Assembly: GCF_003931565.1 (NCBI RefSeq)
Contig: NZ_RRYI01000004.1
Span: 62,001-126,000, forward strand
Length of the DNA stretch: 64,000 nt
Direction: 5' to 3'
Source: Caulobacter sp. 602-1
GTDB lineage: Bacteria > Pseudomonadota > Alphaproteobacteria > Caulobacterales > Caulobacteraceae
The first letter of the stretch is position 1. Every line of letters starts with the position of its first letter. This document shows positions 26,601-35,405 of this stretch, piece by piece. Position numbers and translations under genes: made by a program. A model generated the notes under the pieces. That model saw nothing but the letters and a program-made list of their open reading frames with translations. It was not told the origin of the DNA and did not search any database.

Positions 26601-27086
26601 AGCCGCGGCGGTCCCGAGATATTCGGCCACGCGGGCTTCCAGCTCGGTCACCAGGGCCTTGCCGACCGGGTGGGTGTCGACCTTGATGTCATCGCGCACG
26701 CAGGCCTTGATCGCGTCGATATGGGCGTCGACCAGGAACATCGGCGCCGACAGGCGGGTGTCCGGATCGTCGATCAGCTTGCAGAGCGACGCGGCCAGGC
26801 GGGTGATCAGCGGGAATTCGTAGGTGGCGCCCAGGCCTTTCAGGTCATGAGCGCGCAGATAGAGGGTCTCGACCGTCTGGGCGTTGAGGCCCTCGGTGCG
26901 GACGCCCTGGCGGGCGGCCTCCAGCTTGACGATCTCGTCGTTCAGCCATTGGGCGAAGTTGCCGGACAGGCTCTTCAGAGCCGCCTCGGCCTTGGCGATG
27001 GCGGCCATGTCGATGCCGCCCCGACCGCCCACCTTGAGCTTGAGCATGTTCGGCACCTGGATCACTTCAGCGGTCTTATTCGTCAC
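26598..27086 (-). CDS. Hpt-domain phosphotransfer protein
   Basis: A 162-residue, mostly helical protein with a histidine phosphotransfer site: His80 in LRAHDLKGLGATYEF, matching the H-x-x-K-G motif on an Hpt four-helix bundle. Such proteins pass phosphoryl groups between receiver domains of hybrid kinases and response regulators; no kinase or regulator lies next to it. The start is a GTG at 27086 with GGGAGAGG upstream. The N-terminal 25 residues (VPNMLKLKVGGRGG) are not part of the bundle. It might be an orphan member of a cell-cycle or motility phosphorelay. Confidence 0.8.
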   Translation of the reverse strand: MTNKTAEVIQVPNMLKLKVGGRGGIDMAAIAKAEAALKSLSGNFAQWLNDEIVKLEAARQGVRTEGLNAQTVETLYLRAHDLKGLGATYEFPLITRLAASLCKLIDDPDTRLSAPMFLVDAHIDAIKACVRDDIKVDTHPVGKALVTELEARVAEYLGTAAA

Positions 27087-27185
27087 GGGCGCCTCTCCCG
27101 GCGGCGGATAGTTGGGTATCCACTAACATAGCAGGCGTTAATATTGGATGAGACGAAACTTTCTGCGACCCAACGTCTCACGCCC

Positions 27186-27236
27186 TTGAGCCTGTCCATT
27201 TTCTGATGAACATCAGAAATGGATGAACAGGCTCAA
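27186..27236. repeat. Palindromic repeat type B upstream of the Hpt gene
   Basis: Outer arms TTGAGCCTGT (27186-27195) and ACAGGCTCAA (27227-27236), inner arms CCATTTTCTGATG (27196-27208) and CATCAGAAATGG (27211-27222) with one bulged base. It shares the CTGATG/CATCAG centre and GAGCCTGT ends with the copy at 2578-2629. A type A palindrome follows within 15 bases, repeating the same A/B pairing seen at 2519-2629 but in the opposite order. Confidence 0.7.
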
Positions 27237-27248
27237 TCTCTAGAGTTG

Positions 27249-27296
27249 GAGCGTGGCGGGCGCCGAAACCGGCATCCGCTTTCGGCTGCCACGCGC
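27249..27296. repeat. Palindromic repeat type A next to the NAD kinase stop
   Basis: Arms GCGTGGC...GCCGAAA (from 27251) and TTTCGGC..GCCACGC (to 27294) with a short loop; same core as the repeat at 2519-2566. The NAD kinase stop codon (27302-27304) lies six bases beyond the arm. It probably terminates the nadK transcript. Confidence 0.6.
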
Positions 27297-27301
27297 CAGA
27301 C

Positions 27302-28084
27302 TTAGGCAGAGAACTGCTCGGCCAGAACTCTTTCCTCGAGGCTGCGGCCGGCGTCGAAGAGCATCGACAGCGAAGTGCCGCGGTCCTCGGATATGTGCAC
27401 CTCCAGGACGTCGCGCACCTCGAAGTTGTCGGCCACGGCGCTGACCGGCCGTTTGTCGGCTTCCAGGATTTCGAACGTCACCCGCGCCGACTGCGGCAGC
27501 AGGGCGCCGCGCCAGCGGCGGGGGCGGAAGGCGGAAATGGGCGTCAGGGCCAGGACCTGACCGTCGATCGGGATGATCGGGCCGTGGGCCGAGAGGTTGT
27601 AGGCCGTCGAGCCGGCGGGGGTGGCCAGCAGAGCGCCGTCGCAAACCAGCTCGCCCATCCGCACCTTGCCGTCGATCGAGATGCGCAGCTTGGCGGTCTG
27701 GCGCGTCTGGCGCAGCAGCGAGACCTCGTTGATGGCCAAGGCGCGGTGCTGTTTCCGGTTCGAATCGATGGCGACCATGGCCAGCGGATGGATGACGGCG
27801 CGCTCGGCGGCGTTGATCCGCTCCAGCAGGCTGTCCTCGCTGTACTCGTTCATCAGGAAACCGACCGAGCCGCGGTTCATGCCGTAGATCGGCGTCTGGG
27901 TGGCGATCGCCTCGTGCAGGGTCTCCAGCATGAAGCCGTCGCCGCCCAGCGCCACGATGACCTGGGCGTTCTGGTCGCCGACATCGCCATAGCGGGCCAT
28001 CAGCCGTTCCCGCGCCTCCTGAGCTTCGGGGCGGTCGCTGGCCTTGAAAGACAGGCGAGTCACGAAGGGTTGCGCTTGGTACAT
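27302..28084 (-). CDS. nadK: NAD kinase
   Basis: A 260-residue NAD kinase making NADP from NAD and ATP or polyphosphate. The GGDG motif is at residues 47-50 ([14 protein letters not shown]), followed by the conserved [13 protein letters not shown], the NEVSLLR segment and [23 protein letters not shown], the substrate-binding block. Length is typical of short alphaproteobacterial NadK. It stands downstream of the DUF2336 gene on the same strand with a 56-base gap. Confidence 0.96.
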   Translation of the reverse strand: MYQAQPFVTRLSFKASDRPEAQEARERLMARYGDVGDQNAQVIVALGGDGFMLETLHEAIATQTPIYGMNRGSVGFLMNEYSEDSLLERINAAERAVIHPLAMVAIDSNRKQHRALAINEVSLLRQTRQTAKLRISIDGKVRMGELVCDGALLATPAGSTAYNLSAHGPIIPIDGQVLALTPISAFRPRRWRGALLPQSARVTFEILEADKRPVSAVADNFEVRDVLEVHISEDRGTSLSMLFDAGRSLEERVLAEQFSA

Positions 28085-28140
28085 GCGGCCAAGTGGCGGG
28101 AAGCCCGCGAGCTTGTCAAACGACCGATGAGACCGCCGCG

Positions 28141-29229
28141 TCAGACCTGGCCGACGGCCTGGCGGAAGGCCATGCCGGCGATATCCGGCGTGAAGGGGCC
28201 AAAGGCGCTGGCGGCGCGGCGGACGCCCTCTTCACCGCCGCCGGGACGACCGCCATTCAGTTGGCGGACGTGCTCCAGGATGGTCGGGAAAACGCTGCGG
28301 TCGATGCCCACGGCCGAGCAGGCCAGGGCCAGAAGCTCGGGGCGACCGCTGTCGATGGCGCGGCGGATCTGAGGGGGCTCGAACTTGCCCAGGCGCGCCA
28401 AGGCCATGACGAACAGTTGCAGCCGGCCCTCGCGCAGCACGCGTAGCAGGTAGCCGGGTCGCAGCTGGCCGGCGGAATCCAGCTTCTCGATCAGCGAGCG
28501 CTCCATCTCCTCGCGATCCTCGTCGACCTCGACCGGGCCGACGTCCTCGCCCGCGGATTCGCCACGATGGGCCGCGTGCAGAGCCTCGTCGACGGCGGCC
28601 TGCATCTTGGTCGGATCCAGCTGGAACCGCGTCGTCAGGGCGTCGCGCAGGGCGCGGCCGACCAGCAGATAGAGCTGCTCGGCCAGATCGGCGGAGAGCT
28701 TCGGGTGTTGGGCCAGGGGCGAGCGCAGGGCGACGACCTCGCGCGAGCGGTTCACCAGCCGGCTCATGGCGTCCGGTGAGATGTGGGCGGTGTCGTTCGC
28801 GGCCAGGGCGGTCAGCACGGCCGGCTCGTCGCGGCTGATGATCGCCTCGACCACCTGCGCCTGCAGGTGCGGACGGCGGGCGATCTCGATCTGGTGCTCC
28901 AGCGTCGCCTGAACCAGCAGCCGGATCAGGTCGTGATCCTGCAGCACCGGGCTGCGGGCGATGATCGGGCGGGCGATGTCGATCTCGTCCAGCGCCATGA
29001 TGTTGATCAGGGCCGAGGGGGCCCAGTCGGCGTCGGCCAGGCGCTCGGACAGCCGGTGGCGGATGTCGCGCTCGGCCTCGACCACCAGGGTCATGAAGAT
29101 GGAATTGAGCAGGGCCTGGATGTCGGGATGGGTCGGCTCGCCGCTGGCCTGACCGGCCTCGCAGAGGTCGATGATCCCGGTGAGCAGGCGTTCACGATCG
29201 CCAGGCTCGCGACTGCGGGCCAGCTTCAT
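28141..29229 (-). CDS. DUF2336 domain protein
   Basis: A roughly 362-residue helical-repeat protein of the DUF2336 family common in Caulobacter and relatives (SEADIRHRL-type repeats, here [24 protein letters not shown], then [17 protein letters not shown] and [24 protein letters not shown]). The repeats look HEAT/ARM-like and suggest protein binding; there is no signal peptide. The start is uncertain. I take the ATG at 29229, but a perfect AAGGAGG (29263-29269) is placed six bases before an in-frame ATC at 29254-29256, which may be the real start and add nine residues. A longer reading to 29373 has a basic, non-conserved N-terminus. Confidence 0.82.
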   Translation of the reverse strand: MKLARSREPGDRERLLTGIIDLCEAGQASGEPTHPDIQALLNSIFMTLVVEAERDIRHRLSERLADADWAPSALINIMALDEIDIARPIIARSPVLQDHDLIRLLVQATLEHQIEIARRPHLQAQVVEAIISRDEPAVLTALAANDTAHISPDAMSRLVNRSREVVALRSPLAQHPKLSADLAEQLYLLVGRALRDALTTRFQLDPTKMQAAVDEALHAAHRGESAGEDVGPVEVDEDREEMERSLIEKLDSAGQLRPGYLLRVLREGRLQLFVMALARLGKFEPPQIRRAIDSGRPELLALACSAVGIDRSVFPTILEHVRQLNGGRPGGGEEGVRRAASAFGPFTPDIAGMAFRQAVGQV

Positions 29230-29390
29230 GAGCGATGCGATCTCGACGGCTTGGATGGCCCGCCTCCTTCGAATCCGGAAGACCCGATCAGGATGACCTT
29301 GCGGCCCCCAAATGAAAACATGCTTAAACAGGCCAAGGACGCCGACGCGCCACATCGCGTCGAGATGTCGCAAGCTCGAGCGGAGGATAT

Positions 29391-30881
<1,491 letters not shown>

Positions 30882-30949
30882 TCGAACCTTGGTTGCGGTA
30901 ACATCGACGTCGCCCCATAACGATCTGACAAGAAGAAGCGGAGATCGCC

Positions 30950-31984
30950 ATGACCACCCGTCGCGCCGTGCTGGGCGCAGGAGCCGCCCTGATCGCTGGC
31001 GGGCAGGCCCTGGCCGCTTCGCCCGCCTATCCGAAGATCGGCAAGATCCGCCGCCTTTCGCCGGAGCTGGACGCGATCCTCGACGTCAATGCGCCGATCG
31101 AGCAGATCGCCGATGGCGTCACCTGGGCCGAGGGGCCGGCCTGGCACTGGGAGAGCAAGTCCCTGCTGTTCTCGGACGTGCCCGGCAACGTCATGTATCG
31201 CTGGACCCCCAAGACCGGAAAGACCGAGTTCCTCAAGCCCTCGGGCTATGACGGTCCGCCAACCAAGATCTTCCGCGAGGCCGGCTCGAACGGCGCGATC
31301 ATCACCCTGGCCGGTGACCTGGTGATCGCCGACTGCGGCAATCGCGGCCTGGCCAAGGTGGATCTGGCGACCAAGCAGAAGACGGTCCTGGCCAGCACGT
31401 ACAAGGGCAAGAAATTCAACAGTCCCAACGATCTGGTCGAGGTCCGCGACGGTCCGCTGAAAGGTTCGCTCTACTTCACCGATCCGCCCTACGGCCTGGA
31501 GGGGCTGGACGCCTCGCCGGCCAAGGAACTGTCGTTCAACGGCGTCTACCTGCTGCGCCTGAACGGCGATGTGGCGCTGATCGACGACACGCTGTCGTTC
31601 CCGAATGGCGTGGGGCTGTCGCCCGACGGCAGGCGGCTTTACGTCTCGATCTCGGACCCCAAGCGGCCGGTGATCATGGCCTACGAGCTTGGCGGGGACG
31701 GCCTGCCCAAGTCGTCAAAAGTGTTCTTCGACGCTTCCGAGCTGCTGAAGGCCGGTGGGCCCGGCCTGCCGGACGGCATGAAGGTCGACGCCAAGGGCAA
31801 CCTGTTCGCCAGCGGGCCGGGCGGGATCATGATCCTGACGCCGGAGGCCAAGCTGCTGGGCGTCATCGAGACCGGCGGTCCGGCCGCCAACTGCGCGTTC
31901 GGCGAGGACGGCAAGACGCTGTTCCTGACCTCTAGTCACATTGTGGCGCGCGTGCGCACCAAGACTTCCGGCCTGGCCTGGTAG
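30950..31984 (+). CDS. Tat-exported SMP-30/gluconolactonase
   Basis: A 344-residue six-bladed beta-propeller of the SMP-30/gluconolactonase family, which opens sugar lactones such as glucono-1,5-lactone. Metal-binding candidates are Glu61 (WAEGPAW), the asparagine and aspartate in FNSPNDLV and the aspartate in LPDGMKVD. The first 22 residues (TTRRAVLGAGAALIAGG, then ALA) form a Tat-type leader, so it works in the periplasm. It lies 11 bases upstream of a GFOR-like oxidoreductase gene, also with a twin-basic leader; GFOR releases the lactone this enzyme hydrolyses. Confidence 0.9.
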   Translation: MTTRRAVLGAGAALIAGGQALAASPAYPKIGKIRRLSPELDAILDVNAPIEQIADGVTWAEGPAWHWESKSLLFSDVPGNVMYRWTPKTGKTEFLKPSGYDGPPTKIFREAGSNGAIITLAGDLVIADCGNRGLAKVDLATKQKTVLASTYKGKKFNSPNDLVEVRDGPLKGSLYFTDPPYGLEGLDASPAKELSFNGVYLLRLNGDVALIDDTLSFPNGVGLSPDGRRLYVSISDPKRPVIMAYELGGDGLPKSSKVFFDASELLKAGGPGLPDGMKVDAKGNLFASGPGGIMILTPEAKLLGVIETGGPAANCAFGEDGKTLFLTSSHIVARVRTKTSGLAW

Positions 31985-31995
31985 GAGAGAGCGAC

Positions 31996-33102
31996 ATGGA
32001 CGAGATCAGCAAGCGGACATTCCTGGCGGCTGGTCTCGCCGCCACTCTGCCCCTGAGCGCCCCATCTCTCGAGGCCAGGGCGGCGGAGTCCGGCCGCAAG
32101 CTGGGCTATGCGATCCTGGGGCTGGGCTACTACGCCACCCAGATCATCATGCCGCGCTTCGCCGAGTGCGAGCATTCGAAGCTGGTGGCCCTGGTCAGCG
32201 GCACGCCGGAGAAGCTGACCAAGTTCGGCGAGCAGTACGGCATTCCCGAAAGCCATCGCTACAGCTACGAGACCTTCGACAGGATCGCCGACAATCCCGA
32301 CGTCGACATCGTCTACGTCATCACGCCCAACAGCCTGCACCGCGTTTTCACCGAGCGTGCGGCCAAGGCGGGCAAGCACGTGATGTGCGAGAAGCCGATG
32401 GCGACGACGTCAGCTGACGCCGAGGCTATGATCGCCGCGTGCAAGAAGGCCGGCCGCAAGCTGATGATCGGCTATCGCAGCCGGTTCCAGGCCCACAATA
32501 TCGAGGCCATCAAGCTGGCGCGGGAAGGGGCTTTCGGACCGGTGCGGACGGTGACGACCGACCACGGCTTCACGATCGGCGACCCGACCCAGTGGCGGCT
32601 GAAGCGGGCGCTGTCCGGCGGCGGTAGCCTGATGGACATCGGAATCTACAGCCTGAACGCCGCCCGCTACCTGACGGGCGAGGAGCCCGTGGCCGTCAAC
32701 GCCATGGAGTCCACGGACCGTTCCGACATCCGCTTCAAGGAGGTGGAGGACATCATCAGCTTCCAGCTGCTGTTCCCGTCGGGCGCGGTGGCCAACTGCT
32801 TTTCCACCTACAGCACCAACTTCAACCGCTATCGCGTCAGCGGTCCCAAGGGCTGGGTCGAGCTGGAGCCGGCCACCAGCTACCAGGGCCAGACGATGCG
32901 GGCGCAACTGAACCGTCAGACGGGCCCGCGCGAGCCCGCCGCGCAGCCGAAGAACCAGTTCTCCGCTCAGCTGGACCACCTGTCGGAATGCATCCTCACC
33001 GGCCGCGAGCCGATCGTCCCCGGCGAGGAGGGCCTCAAGGACATGCGCCTGATCGAGGCCGTCTACCGCGCGGCCCGCGAGGGGCGCACGGTGAAGGTCT
33101 AG
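31996..33102 (+). CDS. Glucose-fructose oxidoreductase-like Gfo/Idh/MocA protein
   Basis: A 368-residue NADP-dependent oxidoreductase. The Rossmann glycines are at 42-44 (ILGLGYYAT), and the catalytic EKP motif (132-134) is in HVMCEKPMATT. GYRSRFQAHNIEAIKLA, GGGSLMDIGIYSLNAARYLTGEEP are close to Zymomonas GFOR, which holds NADP tightly and couples glucose oxidation to fructose reduction (sorbitol) in the periplasm. The N-terminus SKRTFLAAGLAATL is a Lys-Arg variant Tat leader ending near ARA. Transcribed with the gluconolactonase. Exact sugars not provable by sequence. Confidence 0.88.
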   Translation: MDEISKRTFLAAGLAATLPLSAPSLEARAAESGRKLGYAILGLGYYATQIIMPRFAECEHSKLVALVSGTPEKLTKFGEQYGIPESHRYSYETFDRIADNPDVDIVYVITPNSLHRVFTERAAKAGKHVMCEKPMATTSADAEAMIAACKKAGRKLMIGYRSRFQAHNIEAIKLAREGAFGPVRTVTTDHGFTIGDPTQWRLKRALSGGGSLMDIGIYSLNAARYLTGEEPVAVNAMESTDRSDIRFKEVEDIISFQLLFPSGAVANCFSTYSTNFNRYRVSGPKGWVELEPATSYQGQTMRAQLNRQTGPREPAAQPKNQFSAQLDHLSECILTGREPIVPGEEGLKDMRLIEAVYRAAREGRTVKV

Positions 33103-33776
33103 GCGGTCTCGTCCAGATAGGCCTTAACCCGCGCGAACAGGTCCTCGAACATCGGCGTCGTCAGGCGGCCGGTGTTCGTGTTGAGCCGTGAGCAGTGATA
33201 GCTGTTGAAGATCCGATAGGGACCGGCCTGGAACTCCGAGCCATGGCCGGGAACGCCGGCCGAAGCCTTGAGGCCCAGGGCCTTCAGCACATTGCGCCGC
33301 GAGACGTCGCCCAGGGTGACGATGGCCTTCAGATTGGGGAACATCTCCAGCCGCGCGGTGAGGAACGGGCGGCAGTTGTTCTCTTCCGAGGTCTCGGGCT
33401 TGTTGCCGGGCGGCGCGCAGCGGACGGCGTTGGTCACGGCCGCGCCGACCAGCTGGAGCGAGTCATCGGGGCGCGCCTCGAACTTGCCGGTGGCGAAGCC
33501 GAACTTGATCATCGTGTCGTAGAGCAGGGTCCCGGCGTAGTCGCCGGTGAACGGCCGGCCCGTGCGGTTGGCGCCCTTGCGGCCGGGGGCCAGGCCCGCG
33601 ACCAGCAGGCGCGCGTCCTTGTCGCCGAACGAGGGGGCGGGGCCGTTGAACCAGTCGGGATAGAGGTCCTGGTTCTCGCGGCGATAGGCCACCAGGCGCG
33701 GGCACAGCGGGCAGTCGCGCGGCGGCTCGGCGGGGTTGGGGACGGTCTCGCCGACGATGTTGGAACGCTGGCTCAT
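33099..33776 (-). CDS. Family 5 (UDGb-type) uracil-DNA glycosylase
   Basis: A 225-residue iron-sulfur glycosylase that excises uracil and other deaminated bases. Four cysteines for a 4Fe-4S cluster are at 22, 25, 120 and 135 (CPLC, VRCAPP, NNCRPF). The family 5 motif GLAPGRKGANRTGRPFTGD starts at residue 61, lacking the water-activating Asp/Asn of family 1 as is usual, and His194 is in HCSRLNT. It lies one base after the NYN-domain gene and converges with the GFOR-like gene (four-base overlap). Confidence 0.93.
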   Translation of the reverse strand: MSQRSNIVGETVPNPAEPPRDCPLCPRLVAYRRENQDLYPDWFNGPAPSFGDKDARLLVAGLAPGRKGANRTGRPFTGDYAGTLLYDTMIKFGFATGKFEARPDDSLQLVGAAVTNAVRCAPPGNKPETSEENNCRPFLTARLEMFPNLKAIVTLGDVSRRNVLKALGLKASAGVPGHGSEFQAGPYRIFNSYHCSRLNTNTGRLTTPMFEDLFARVKAYLDETA

Positions 33777-33777
33777 C

Positions 33778-34374
33778 TCAGTACTCGTCGTCGGCTTCGC
33801 GTTCTGCCGGGGTGCGGTTGTCCGAGACCGGACGCGGCTGGACCCGCTGCGGGCGGCCGATGATGCTGCCGAGGTCGGCGAGGTCGACGAAGTTGTCGGC
33901 CTGGCGGCGCAGGTCGTCGCTGGTCATCGGCGGCTGGCTCTTCATGGTCGAGACCACGGTGACCCGGCGGCCCTTGCGCTGGACGGCCTCGACCACGGCG
34001 CGGAAATCGCCGTCGCCGGAGAACAGCACCAGATGGTCGGCGGTTTCGGCGATCTGCAACATGTCGACCGCGATCTCGATGTCCATGTCGCCGCGCCAGC
34101 GCTTGCGGCCCTGGCTGTCGGTGAACTCGCGGGCCGGCTTGGTCACCAGGGTGAAGCCGTTGTAGTCCAGCCAGTCCACGAGGGGGCGGATCGGCGAATA
34201 ATCGTCGTTCTCGGCGATCGCGGTATAGTAGTAGGCTCGGATCAGGACGCCGCGCTTTCTGAACTCGTCGAGCAGCTTGCGGTAGTCAATGTCAAAGCCC
34301 AGGGCCCTGGCGGCGGAATAGAGATTGGCCCCGTCGATGAACAGCGCCAGGCGGTCGGTCGGATAGAAGGTCAC
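33778..34374 (-). CDS. NYN-domain (LabA/DUF88) putative ribonuclease
   Basis: A 198-residue protein with the NYN/PIN-like fold: Asp14 and Asn17 in FIDGANLYSAARA, then RGDMDIEIAVDML and LFSGDGDFRAVVEAVQRKG, giving the three to four acidic residues of the metal site. Bacterial LabA-like members are thought to cut RNA. The C-terminus is a basic/acidic unstructured tail. The start is a GTG at 34374. The open frame continues upstream through the divergent folK promoter region, but that part has no family match. Operon with the UDG gene. Confidence 0.87.
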   Translation of the reverse strand: MTFYPTDRLALFIDGANLYSAARALGFDIDYRKLLDEFRKRGVLIRAYYYTAIAENDDYSPIRPLVDWLDYNGFTLVTKPAREFTDSQGRKRWRGDMDIEIAVDMLQIAETADHLVLFSGDGDFRAVVEAVQRKGRRVTVVSTMKSQPPMTSDDLRRQADNFVDLADLGSIIGRPQRVQPRPVSDNRTPAEREADDEY

Positions 34375-34410
34375 GATAATCCCTTGAAAAATCAGGTCGC
34401 TCGAAATGAC

Positions 34411-34911
34411 TTGGACGAGGCCGTGATCGTGGCGCTCGGCAGCAATCTGCCCGGACCCTATACGAGTCGCGAGGCGCTGTTGGAAGCCGCGCTGGCCGCC
34501 TTGCCGGAGGTCGGGTTGACCGTGGTGACGCGCTCGACCTGGTGGGCTTCGGCGGCCTGGCCCGATCCGGCCGGACCCGACTATCTGAACGGCGTGGCCA
34601 TCGTCGCCACCGACCTGTCCCCGGCCGACACCCTGGCGGCGCTGCACACGATCGAGGAACGCTTCGGAAGGACGAGGGGAAAGGCCAACGCCCCGCGAAC
34701 CCTGGACCTGGATCTCATCGCCCACGGCCGGACGGTCCTGGACGGCGACCTCGTCGTGCCGCATCCACGCGCCCACGACCGGCTGTTCGTGATGGGACCG
34801 CTGGCCGAACTGGCCTCGGCCTGGGTGCATCCGGTGAGCGGTGAGTCGGCCTTCCGCCTGGCGGCCAACGCCAGCGTCGGGCGCGACGCGCGCTCCACCA
34901 AGTCCGTCTAG
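34411..34911 (+). CDS. folK: 2-amino-4-hydroxy-6-hydroxymethyldihydropteridine pyrophosphokinase
   Basis: A 166-residue HPPK of the folate pathway, transferring pyrophosphate from ATP to hydroxymethyl-dihydropterin. It has [17 protein letters not shown] at the N-terminus and the signature [14 protein letters not shown] (residues about 95-108), then [19 protein letters not shown]. No ATG exists in frame before the first strand; I take TTG at 34411 ([12 protein letters not shown]), with GTG at 34423 as the alternative. The 36 bases separating it from the divergent NYN gene leave room only for overlapping promoters. Confidence 0.88.
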   Translation: MDEAVIVALGSNLPGPYTSREALLEAALAALPEVGLTVVTRSTWWASAAWPDPAGPDYLNGVAIVATDLSPADTLAALHTIEERFGRTRGKANAPRTLDLDLIAHGRTVLDGDLVVPHPRAHDRLFVMGPLAELASAWVHPVSGESAFRLAANASVGRDARSTKSV

Positions 34912-34933
34912 CGCCTACGGGGTGGACATTGAC

Positions 34934-34962
34934 GAGCGAAGCGGGCATAAGCGCCCGCTCGC
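34934..34962 (+). terminator. Hairpin after folK
   Basis: GCGAAGCGGGC (34936-34946) pairs with GCCCGCTCGC (34953-34962) with one bulged A, six-base loop, then AAAAGC. No T-run on the plus strand, so termination is uncertain; it may instead be a leader hairpin before rpoZ. Confidence 0.4.
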
Positions 34963-35045
34963 AAAAGCTGACATTCATGCGCGACATTGCTTGTCGCCGC
35001 ACGGAAGCCTATTTTGCGATAGCTAATCGGCAGCCCGAGGAACTC

Positions 35046-35405
35046 ATGGCCCGCGTCACCGTCGAAGATTGCGTCGAGAAGGTTCCGAACCGCTTCTCGC
35101 TGGTTCTGCTCTCCGCGCACCGCGCCCGCGCCATCTCGGCCGGCGCCGCCCTGATGGTCGACCGCGACAACGACAAGAACCCGGTCGTCGCCCTGCGCGA
35201 GATCGCCGACGACGTGATCGATCACGAAGGCCTGAAGGAGCACCTCATCAGCACGCTGCAACGCGTCGATGAGCACACCGAGGCCGAGGAAGAGGCCGAG
35301 ACCCTGGCCCTGCTGGCCGATCCGAGCCACATGCAGATGAGCGAACTGGAACTGGTCCGCGCGCTGCAGAGCGACCGTGACGGCGGTCAGGAGGAGCGGT
35401 ACTGA
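35046..35405 (+). CDS. rpoZ: RNA polymerase omega subunit
   Basis: A 119-residue omega subunit that helps RNA polymerase beta' fold and, in Proteobacteria, contributes a ppGpp site. The N-terminus [31 protein letters not shown] is the conserved core; the tail is acidic ([15 protein letters not shown]). A GAGG precedes the ATG. The stop codon overlaps the proposed CTG start of rsh (CTGA), linking a ppGpp target directly to the ppGpp synthetase gene. Confidence 0.96.
   Translation: MARVTVEDCVEKVPNRFSLVLLSAHRARAISAGAALMVDRDNDKNPVVALREIADDVIDHEGLKEHLISTLQRVDEHTEAEEEAETLALLADPSHMQMSELELVRALQSDRDGGQEERY
35389..35396 (+). promoter_or_regulatory. Shine-Dalgarno sequence deciding the rsh start
   Basis: AGGAGGAG lies inside the end of rpoZ, five bases before CTG (35402-35404). 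It is the only strong ribosome-binding site in the interval and no ATG, GTG or TTG occurs in the rsh frame between the preceding in-frame stop (35378-35380) and 35642. Confidence 0.7.

Noticed and set aside
29230-29373. A longer DUF2336 protein starting at 29373
   Set aside because: The extra 48 residues are basic and unlike family members, and the strong ribosome-binding site is internal to that extension.
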